A DNA stretch of 64,000 bases, from contig BCIA01000003.1 of NCBI GenBank assembly GCA_001599815.1, forward strand, positions 1,612,001 through 1,676,000, read 5' to 3'. The notes under the pieces were generated by a model. It was not told where the DNA came from, did no database searches, and saw only the letters and a list, made by a program, of their open reading frames with translations. This stretch comes from Furcasterigmium furcatum (taxonomy: Eukaryota > Ascomycota > Sordariomycetes > Glomerellales > Plectosphaerellaceae). A program made the position numbers and the translations under genes. This document shows, piece by piece, positions 33,401-41,750 of this stretch (its first letter is position 1; every line of letters starts with the position of its first letter).

Positions 33401-34600
33401 TATCCTAAAAACTCTTTTATTTTTTTCTAAAAGTCCCTTATTTATAGGCGGTAGTAGGTAGGCGCCTTATAGCTTAGGTTACTAAGTTAGGTTCCTAGCC
33501 TCTTAGCTTACTCCTTTTATTATAGGGATAGCCTTTACCGCTGCTTTACGGTATTAAAAGGACTTATTCTTTTTAGTTTAAGACGCTCGGCTAATCCCTT
33601 ACTTTATAGTCTCAGTGCATATATAAGGCCGTCCTCGCAATATATAGCTTAGCTTACCGGCCCTACTAATAGCTATATCGGCTATAGTCTAACCGCTAGA
33701 CTATAGCTAGGCTTTTTATAGCTATCTAAGGCTTAGGGCCGTAGCCATAGCCTATCTATACTGCCTTTTAATAAAAGCCTACTAGTTATAAGGGATTTAT
33801 TCTTCCCCTCCTTTTATAGCTTAGTTATTAATTCTTAGATTATAACTTATCCTAGGAGCTACCTTTTAGTAATATAATCTGCTTATAATACTATACTCTA
33901 TACCGGGTAGGGTATTATATCCCCCTTATTGAGGATAGCTTACCTTAAGGGCTCTTTATTAGTTTAACCGGCTCTATTAGCGCTAGGCCTCTAAAGAGAC
34001 CCTCTCTGTTTACGCTTATTTATTATATATGGGATATTAGAGCCTAGCTATAGTATAGCTGGGAGAGGTTGAATTATGTCCTTATTACTAGTTTAATAGA
34101 ATTGGGGCGTTATTTAGTATAAGTTGGGAACCGGAGTTAGTGGTGAGAGTAGTAGCGAGCCGGACTTAATATAGGCTGAGTATAGCCTAACCCGATAATA
34201 GGAACTAATCTATACCTCTTCTAGGGTAATAAAATAGATAATTAGGCGAGGGTATAGTTGATTAGGGCTACCCTGTTAAGCTAATCTAAATAGCTTTGAA
34301 GGTTAGCTTAGAATTGGGGTTTAAGAGGGTAGTAGCTATTACTTGTAGGGGCTATATTGTGGTGTGTATATATATTGAATTTTTGCTAAGTGGTGGCTAG
34401 AGTAATAGCTATCTAATTATAGCTTTATTGCTTACGTAAGTAAGCCTCTAAGCTACTATCTATACTACCCTATTATAGTATTAGTTTAGTTAGCGTATAT
34501 ATAATATCTAATAGGGTAGCTTAGTATTAATATATACCTTAAGTATTATATAGTCGTCTTATTATTAGGGGTAAAATTTAGGGATATATATGTTATATAA
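30479..34600 (-). repeat. Unidentified RIP-killed element
   Basis: About 4 kb practically lacking CpA and TpG up to about 33600. On the minus strand, several stretches (for example 34060-33700 and 31560-31300) translate into protein-like sequence broken mostly by TAG, as expected when Trp or Gln codons are RIP-mutated. I found no integrase, RT, transposase or helicase motif that I trust. From about 34060 to 34560 the sequence is less depleted and repeats AGGGTAGCTT/CTACCCTATTA-type segments. Family unknown. Confidence 0.5.
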
Positions 34601-35761
34601 TCGTTATAAATCTAATTTCCCTAAAAGAGGTCTTTATAGCGGGGGTCCTCTAGCTATAGTTTTAGGTTATCCCTAACCTTAGGGCGGTTAAGTATGTAAA
34701 ACTAAGGTTCCTTAGAGATCTACTTAATAGGGATATCTATAAGTAATGTCTCCTCTTAATTAGTAAGGTCTTTATACCCTTTTAGTTTAATAGTCTTAGG
34801 TTTATCCTCGCTATAGTTTTTATATCGTTTAGCGATATCTATAATAAGCTTATTATATACCTTTTAGTATATTCTAAGGGCATAGCTTTATTTATAAGGT
34901 ATCTCTTTTTCTTCTTTTTTATCGTCTATAGCGTTAAGTAATATTTCTAATCTACTTAATAACTCCTCTAAGTCTTATTTAGGAATAACTAACTTAGGGC
35001 TAAATATACGCGTAGATATATATTAATCGTCGCTAGGTCCCTAGGTAACTTCCTTACCTTTTTTATTAAGTATATATTAGCGCTTAATTACTATAAGGGT
35101 TCTAATCTTAGGTTAGGGTATATTTTAATACTAAAACACCTCTTTCTATTCCTTCTTTTCTTTTTAGAGTTATATATATTATTCTTAGGTATATAATCCT
35201 TTTAGGGGTGCTAGTTATATATATGCCTTATCTTTATATCCTAGTAAGTCCTAGATTTCTTAGTCGATCTACTTTATTTATTCCTATACTTATAAGTCGG
35301 GGAAGGCCTTCCGGGCGGTATCTATAGTCTTTATCCTTTAGTTATTATAACTATAATAAATATTTATACTATAGCCTAGGGGTTATTATATTTAGTATAT
35401 TTAATAGTATTAAGCTATTAGCTACTATCTATAAGTCGCTTAGGTTAATAGTAGTCTTATACTATATAATTGGTTTTATTATAGTTATAATACTTAATAT
35501 CTTTTAGGTTATACTTAGGTAGTAGCTACCTTTAGGTTATACCTAGTTTTATAGATTTAGTATATTCGCTATTATTTTATAAAGTATTATTAGCTAGAGG
35601 GAAGTTTTAGTTATAATTATATTATTTATAGTTCCCTCTTATAGCTTAATAATATTAGCTAATATTAGGTTAATATATAATATTATTATTATTACGGTAT
35701 TTTATTTATATTTTATATTAGCGGTTATTAATTTTAATAGCTATAATAATATTATTAGATA

Positions 35762-36249
35762 TATTAGATAACTATATTTAATAACTATATTTAATAACTA
35801 TACCTATTAATAAATTACTCTCTATACCTAATAGGGAGTAAGGATCCCAATTAAGCCCCAGGGACGTCTAGGCCCAGAGCCGGAAAAATAGGCTCTGGGC
35901 TACGGGGGCTGGAATCCAGCTCCAGGGACGTCCAGGCCCAGAGCTAGAAAATAGGCTCTGCGCTACAGTGGGCTGGAATCCCAGCTCCAGGGACGTCCAG
36001 GCCCAGAGCTGGAAAATAGGCTCTAGGCTACAGGGCCCAGCCCACTATTTTCGGGACCGAGGGAGGATTTTCGGCACCGATTACAGAAGGTCGAGACCAA
36101 CCCGGGGATTTTACTCTCTATAAATATAGAGGGTTATCCCCCGTAACTATCCTACCTATCTTCTATATCATAATCAATCACAACACTTATAACCAATATA
36201 ACCACTATTACTACTACTTTTTATCTTTACTACCCTTCTATTTTTAACA
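35762..36249 (+). repeat. Copia LTR, opposite orientation
   Basis: Starts TATTAGATAACTATATTTAA and ends CTTCTATTTTTAACA; 488 bases with about three 13-base repeats, three GC-rich hairpin units and the TATA box at 36119. It is the inverted counterpart of 9299-9900, and CpA/TpG sites in its GC-rich part are well kept. Flanking pentamers (AGATA, AAAAG) do not match, so its original duplication is lost or it arose by recombination. Confidence 0.82.
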
Positions 36250-36252
36250 AAA

Positions 36253-36295
36253 AGGGTGGCCCAAATGGGGGGGTGGCCCAAATGGGGGTGACGGA
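36253..36295. repeat. GGGTGGCCCAAATGGG tandem, not RIP-mutated
   Basis: Two and a part copies of GGGTGGCCCAAATGGGG followed by TGACGGACG, abutting the inverted Copia LTR. It keeps every CpA and TpG, unlike everything around it. Origin not recognised. Confidence 0.6.
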
Positions 36296-36683
36296 CGTTA
36301 TATATTAGTAGTTACTAGGTCCCTAGGTAACTTCCTTACCTTTCCTATTAAGTATATATTAGCGCTTAATTACTATATGGGTTTTAGTTTTAACTATAGT
36401 TTATAGGTTATTATACCTAATATATTTAATAGTATTAAGTTATTAGTTATTATCTATAAGTCGCTAGGGTTAACGGTAGTCTTATACTATATAACCGGTT
36501 TTATTATAGTTATAATATTTAATATCTTTTAAGTTATACTTAGGTAGTAGCTATCTTTAGGCTATACCTAGCTTTATAGGTTTAATATATCCGCTATTAT
36601 TATATAAGGTATTATTAGCTAGGGGAAAGTTTTAGTTATAATTATATTATCTATAGTTTCCTCCTATAGCTTAGTAGTATTAG

Positions 36684-36926
36684 TATATATTTAATACCTA
36701 GATCCCCAGGGAGGTCTACGCCCGGAGCTGGAAAATAGGCTCTAGGCTACGGGGATCTCCAGGGAGGTCCGAGAACCGACCCGGGGAGGTCTATCCTCTA
36801 TAAATATAGAGGGTTATTCCCCGTGACTATCTTACCTTCCTTCTATATCTTTATCCATCACAACACACACAATTAATATAACCACTATTACTACCTTTTA
36901 TCTTTACTACCCTTCTATTTTTAATA
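36684..36926 (+). repeat. Short solo LTR with target duplication
   Basis: 243 bases from TATATATTTAATACC to CTATTTTTAATA, flanked by ATTAG at 36679-36683 and 36927-36931. It has TATAAATATA at 36799 and a single hairpin unit with GAGCTGGAAAATAGGCTC, so it is a compact relative of the Copia LTR. It interrupts the third Gypsy gag. Confidence 0.78.
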
Positions 36927-37667
36927 ATTAGCTAATATTAGGTTAGTATATAATATTATTACTATTATAGCTATTATAATATACTCTATAAAGTCTTTAG
37001 GATGGTCTATCTTAATAAGCTTATCCTTAATATTATCTTTAAGTCTACTATAGTATATAGTAATAAAGGGCTTATTATCCTAGTTAAGGCGTAAAATAAT
37101 TTAGTAGAACTATATAGTATATTTAATAATAAATCCCTTTTAGTAGAGGTTTTAAAGCCTTTACTTATTAGTTTAGTTTTTATTAAGGTCTCTAAAGGTT
37201 TCCTTAAGAATTCTCTTAAAAATAGTAAACTTAGTAAAGATCTTTTTACTATTATTATTTTAGTTATCCTCCTTTTTATCTAGGAAGTTATACTAACTAG
37301 GTTTAAACTAAGAAAATATATCTCTTTTAAAGAAGGTAGTAGCGTAGATAACCTTATTAGCTTTAATAGGTAGGTCTCTTATATATAAAAGCTAATTAGC
37401 TTTAATATAAGTAAGGAATCTAATAAACTTAGTTTTCTTCCTATTAAAAGTAGGCGGCTTAAGGTAATAAAGGTAGGTTTTTCTACTTTTTTATTTAAGT
37501 TACTACTAAAGCTTAATATTTTAGTTTTAAAGCTATATAATTATTATAAAGACTTATTTTATATTAATAATAAGCCTTTTAACGGCTAATCTGGTCTTAT
37601 ATATTATAGATATTATTATAGGTATTATTTATAGCGAAAATAACTTCTTAAATAAAAGTAATTAAAA

Positions 37668-38144
37668 TATTATAATCTATATCTCTACTAATAAAGATAT
37701 AAGGTATTAAGGTAGGTTTATATTATTAGTAAGTTAGATAAGCTTATTTAGTATTTATTCTTTTAATTAAATTATTTTTTTATAAGAGGTTATAAAGGAG
37801 CTTTCCCTTTTTAAGGTAGTAAATAATAAAGACTTAAGTTAATCGCTAAAATATCTAGGTATAGTCTATAGTCCTTAGGATATCTATTCTAATATACTTA
37901 TTTCCTTTAGCTAGCTTACTCCGGCTTACTTCTACTTAGTAGTAACCTAACTATAATCCTTTTCTTAGATTACTAGCTTACTTTAGATTACTGTTATAAT
38001 CTAATAATCCGGCTGTAATCCCTACTAACTAACCCTAGTCCTATACCTAGTTACGTAACCGTCTTTCCCTTATTAATCTTACTTCCGTTATATACTAACG
38101 TAGGAGCCTAATCCTACTTAGTCTCTATAGTTCTAGGCGTTATA
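37668..38144 (-). repeat. Gypsy-type LTR E
   Basis: 477 bases, starting TATTATAATCTATATC and ending TTCTAGGCGTTATA on the plus strand. It has the ACGTAGGAGCCTAATCCTAC segment common to LTRs A-D but is diverged in the middle. As the 5' LTR of the third Gypsy remnant it follows AAGTAATTAAAA of that gag. Confidence 0.75.
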
Positions 38145-38384
38145 ATAGAGCGTTATAATCTATAAGCTACTTAGCTTATAGCTTACTATAAGCTAAGCTT
38201 TATTCCCAGTTAGGTAACTAATTATATAACCCTAACTACTTTATTAATCTTATATCTATTATATATTAATGGGGAGCCTAATCCTACTAGTCCCTATAGT
38301 TTTAGGCGTTATACTATCTTCTTTTTATTATATATATACGTAGGAGCCTAAGCCTGCTTAGTCCCTATAGTTCTAGGCGTTATA
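38145..38384 (-). repeat. Two truncated Gypsy LTR ends
   Basis: About 38152-38313 begins TTATAATCTATAAGC and ends TTTTAGGCGTTATA; about 38332-38384 has only the last 50 bases of the LTR (ACGTAGGAGCCTAAGCCTGC...GGCGTTATA). With LTR E this makes three successive LTR ends in one orientation, about 110 bases from the next gene. Confidence 0.7.
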
Positions 38385-38493
38385 GTTATTATAAGAAATT
38401 TAGACTAATTAAGAGTCTCCTAGTAGGTTATATTATAGTGTGCTACTTTAGTTTACGACCCTTTATATACTTTATATATTAGGCAGCTTAGTC

Positions 38494-41328
38494 ATGAGCT
38501 TCTCTCGTAAGAGGTGGGTCTCTGTACTCATCCTCTGGCAGTCCCACCACGCCTCTTCCAACCCGATCTTCGAGATCCTCGAGGGCCCTTCTCTGAAGCA
38601 AGGCAGCCGGGAAGAAATGTTATTACTGACTTCTCTGCGACGCAATGTCCTCTGGATGATTGCGTGCTCTCTCCTCCTACAAGGAGAGTCGGTCGCCCAA
38701 AACACTCGTCTCGATATTGCAGCCCCCAACACCGACGTCTGTTCCACGAGAAGCATCAACTACATCGAGCCTGGCCTCCCATCGCAATGTCACAGAAGCA
38801 GCTGGCCGGGTGCTAGCCAGACGATATCCACCGAAGAAGTCGACCGACTGTCGCCTCCATTGACCGAGTCCCACAGCCCTGCCAACACCGCAACAGACGA
38901 CACTGCGGTTCAGTCATTGACTGCGACGGTTCCTGCAGAGCCTCGAGACACAATCCCAGCGACCGACGAGGAGAATGCGCCGAGAACATTCGTATCCTTT
39001 GAGGATTGGAAGGACCAGAGGGCCCGCGAAGCCAACCAGGAGGGGCTGCCGGACGGATCAGACCAGGCACTTGACAGTGCCGTAGACGAAGTCGGCCGCG
39101 AAGAACGACTGGCGCTCAGGGTTGAGGCTGTCTCTGGCCAGATCAACAACATCGCGGCAGCGGCCACAGAGCCGTCACCCACAGCAGCCACGGACCAAGA
39201 CCAACTTCAAGACCCTGTGCCCTACGACGAGGACAAGGCACAGTACTACCGCAGCAAGGATGCCGGCAAGACATGCAAGGAACGCTTCTCGTATTCTTCT
39301 TTCGATGCCGGTGCGACGGTCTTGAAGACAAACACCGGGGCTAAGAACCCGAAAGCCATCCTCGTGGAAAATAAAGACTCGTACATGCTCCTGGAATGCG
39401 CGGCCAAAAACAAGTTTGTCATTGTCGAGCTGACCGACGACATATTGATTGATACGGTAGTCCTGGCAAATTACGAGTTCTTTTCCAGCATGGTTAGGCA
39501 GTTTCGGGTCAGTGTCAGCGACCGTTACCCTGTCAAGCTGGATAAATGGAAGGTTCTTGGAACGTTTGAAGCCAAGAATTCTCGCGACATCCAGCCCTTC
39601 CTCGTGGAAAACCCAATGATATGGGCCAAGTACGTTCGCATCGAGTTCCTCAGCCACTACGGGAATGAATATTACTGTCCGGTATCTCTCCTACGAGTTC
39701 ACGGAACGCGCATGCTGGACTCTTGGAAGGAGACAGAGTCGGTCACCGAGGACGATGAACACGACGGTATCGAGGCTGTAAATGACGGACTTGGCGCAAC
39801 AACACCCTCGAACGAAAACAATAGGACACAGGGCGGAAACTTCAACGACACAGAGGACCTTTCCGCTGCGCCCATGAACGGAACGTCAGTGAATCCGCAA
39901 CTACTCATCCTCGTCACCTTCCGCTCAAACCTGGTCAACCAAACCTGCGCCGTGGGTAGCACAGGAACATCGCATACCCTTGACTCAACACCGAGCAGGC
40001 CTCCTACTCAACATAGCTCGCCAGAAGCGACAAGCCGGCCAGGTATCACCAGTTCACAGAATGGACACAGCACCCACAAGCCTGCCGCCGCAGCGACCGC
40101 AACACTCCAGCCAGTCGTCGGGTCCGCCAACTCAACTGCCTCCACTCACGGCACCAGTTCTGTCACAACCAACACTCCACCGTCGCAACCGAAAGAAATA
40201 CGGTCTGCAGCCGCCTCCCAGCCTGCAGCCGACAGCCCTAAAGCCTTATCAAACTCGGCAGGTGCTAGCAAATCTGCTTCGGCAACTCCACCCGTAAGGG
40301 CACGCAACGGCACGGCCACGTCGTCCAGTCCTGCCTCACCAACCGTACAGGAGAGTTTCCACAAGACGGTCAGCAAGCGATTGCAGCTTCTTGAGACCAA
40401 CGTGACGTTGTCCCTGAGATATCTAGAGGATCAGTCCCGTATTCTCCAGGAGTCGCAGCACCTCGCGGAACGCAAACAGCTGGCCAAGGTCAACTTGTTC
40501 CTCGACAACCTCAACGACACTGTACTGTCAGAACTTCGCAACATTCGCCAACAGTACGACCAGATCTGGCAGTCCACGGTGATAGCTATAGAAGGCCAAA
40601 AGGAACAATCACAGAGAGAACTGCTCGCACTGAGTTCCAGGCTCAAACTGCTGGCTGACGAAGTGGTTTTCCAGAAACGGATGGCCATTGTACAGGCTGT
40701 GCTACTTTTGTCTTGCCTCGCTCTCGTCATATTTTCAAGGGCAGCTTCGGCACAAGTCCCAGCGATAGTACACATTCCGACCACCACAAGACATTCCCTC
40801 CAGCCTCGCCCGGTTGAAACATATCATGGCCTTGTTGAGGGTCAAGGACTATCTTCATCACTCGACGTCGCTGGTATTGATCATGTCTCCGGCAGAGTCA
40901 ACCGGCAATCCGTCCCCAAGCAACGAGGCACTTCGGGTACGGCAGCCCAGAGAGCTGCCGGCTGGGGCTCATCAGACCCTCCTTTTAGTCACATGGATGA
41001 CCTTGATACAGTTCCCCGATATTCGACATCGGTTCTGAACACGACAGGCTTCACAAGAGTCGAGGGCGGCCCAGTGCAGGTTGGGACTCCCTGTACACAG
41101 GAACAAGCAGATATGATGCCAACAGAAGCATTGGTTAGCGCACAGAAGACTGCCCAAGGTTTGTCACCGCCAGCATCTCCTGACGCGGCTGGCGATGGGC
41201 TACAACCGCGAAACCTCGAGGCTACGTCAGGTCTCATTGACCCAAGTGCTTCATTCAGCAGCGAGCTGCCTCCTCGGACAACTCCCAAACCATTGCCGGC
41301 CTTGCCAGAAGATGACAATGACGAGTGA
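38494..41328 (+). CDS. SLP1/SUCO-like SUN-domain ER membrane protein
   Basis: Up to 944 residues from the ATG at 38494. The ATG at 38617 (residue 42) is the more likely start because it opens a signal peptide, MLLLTSLRRNVLWMIACSLL. A Sad1/UNC-like domain of the Slp1/Osteopotentia type spans about residues 255-410 (RFSYSSFDAGATVLKTN, FVIVELTDDILIDTVVLANY, YVRIEFLSHYGNEYYCPVSL). Low-complexity Ser/Thr/Pro sequence follows, then a coiled coil at about 620-725, a transmembrane helix at about 731-751 (IVQAVLLLSCLALVIFS) and a cytosolic tail. Family knowledge: yeast Slp1 acts with Emp65 in the ER to protect folded membrane or luminal proteins from degradation. No intron is needed. The transposon island reaches to within 125 bases of the likely start, so promoter and leader must lie in RIP-mutated DNA or be lost. 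Confidence 0.85.
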   Translation: MSFSRKRWVSVLILWQSHHASSNPIFEILEGPSLKQGSREEMLLLTSLRRNVLWMIACSLLLQGESVAQNTRLDIAAPNTDVCSTRSINYIEPGLPSQCHRSSWPGASQTISTEEVDRLSPPLTESHSPANTATDDTAVQSLTATVPAEPRDTIPATDEENAPRTFVSFEDWKDQRAREANQEGLPDGSDQALDSAVDEVGREERLALRVEAVSGQINNIAAAATEPSPTAATDQDQLQDPVPYDEDKAQYYRSKDAGKTCKERFSYSSFDAGATVLKTNTGAKNPKAILVENKDSYMLLECAAKNKFVIVELTDDILIDTVVLANYEFFSSMVRQFRVSVSDRYPVKLDKWKVLGTFEAKNSRDIQPFLVENPMIWAKYVRIEFLSHYGNEYYCPVSLLRVHGTRMLDSWKETESVTEDDEHDGIEAVNDGLGATTPSNENNRTQGGNFNDTEDLSAAPMNGTSVNPQLLILVTFRSNLVNQTCAVGSTGTSHTLDSTPSRPPTQHSSPEATSRPGITSSQNGHSTHKPAAAATATLQPVVGSANSTASTHGTSSVTTNTPPSQPKEIRSAAASQPAADSPKALSNSAGASKSASATPPVRARNGTATSSSPASPTVQESFHKTVSKRLQLLETNVTLSLRYLEDQSRILQESQHLAERKQLAKVNLFLDNLNDTVLSELRNIRQQYDQIWQSTVIAIEGQKEQSQRELLALSSRLKLLADEVVFQKRMAIVQAVLLLSCLALVIFSRAASAQVPAIVHIPTTTRHSLQPRPVETYHGLVEGQGLSSSLDVAGIDHVSGRVNRQSVPKQRGTSGTAAQRAAGWGSSDPPFSHMDDLDTVPRYSTSVLNTTGFTRVEGGPVQVGTPCTQEQADMMPTEALVSAQKTAQGLSPPASPDAAGDGLQPRNLEATSGLIDPSASFSSELPPRTTPKPLPALPEDDNDE

Positions 41329-41750
41329 TGGGCAGTGTGTCCTTTGCAAATTTCTCTTCCCGTCGAGGCGTCCATTTGCCGCTCGGGCGCTTGCTACGTT
41401 CGCACGTGGCTCGTGGCCCGAAGCAACGGAGATGTCGTTGTGGTTTCTTCTACGTCCTACGCTGGTACGTATCAGAGGTGGCTCTCCGTGGCTGGCCAGG
41501 CCATTCACCCTGCGCACATTTGTATGTTTTCATACATACATTCTAGCTACTTAGGTACTTAATGAATAATGAACAACACCCTGATCGCCATCGCATCTGG
41601 CCAGGGCAACATAATCCCCTTCACATGCAACTGTCCCCCAACACCTTCGCCATTTGGCTTGTCCAGATCCAGTATGATCAACATTGCAAATTGTTGCACG
41701 GAAACTTTCTCTCTCAAGGTACTTGATCACCGTGACGAGCAGTCCCAAAT
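41329..41750. other. Convergent intergenic region
   Basis: About 420 bases between the stop codons of the SLP1-like (+) and Mei2-like (-) genes. Normal composition; overlapping short open frames are not conserved-looking. Probably two 3' UTRs. Confidence 0.6.

Larger units (their letters stand above)
34600..37667 (-). mobile_element. Third Gypsy remnant: gag region, broken and partly duplicated
   Basis: Minus-strand sequence resembling the gag half of the two Gypsy elements: AATTAAAATATTATAA just inside LTR E, a capsid-like part at 36930-37660, and a segment at about 35230-35300 matching 16300-16370. It is interrupted by an inverted Copia LTR (35762-36249) and a short solo LTR (36684-36926). 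The stretch 35025-35104 plus 35380-35660 recurs as 36306-36385 plus about 36400-36683, i.e. a duplication with an internal deletion. Confidence 0.65.
8420..38490. repeat. AT-rich, RIP-mutated retrotransposon island
   Basis: About 30 kb of sequence that is very AT-rich and, over long stretches, almost free of CpA and TpG dinucleotides while TpA is abundant: the footprint of repeat-induced point mutation (C-to-T at CpA on both strands). Four LTRs of one Gypsy superfamily, three or more Copia-type LTRs, remnants of three Gypsy bodies and one Copia body are stacked here. Boundaries with unique sequence are sharp at both ends: normal composition resumes before 8390 and by about 38494. The only base-normal patches are GC-rich parts of the Copia LTRs and a short GGGTGGCCCAAATGGG tandem near 36253. 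Confidence 0.93.

Noticed and set aside
9299..36249. The inverted pair of long repeats at 9299 and 36249 first looked like terminal inverted repeats of a giant DNA transposon.
   Set aside because: The primer-binding site next to 29667 and the AGTAA duplication show these are Copia LTRs; the copy ending at 36249 is a separate LTR in the opposite orientation.
8420..38490. The AT-rich island as the centromere itself.
   Set aside because: Only 30 kb and bounded by active-looking genes; sequence alone cannot support it.
39889..39964. Possible intron in the SLP1-like gene over a hydrophobic stretch.
   Set aside because: GT..AG choices there are 71 or 76 nt and would break the long open frame.
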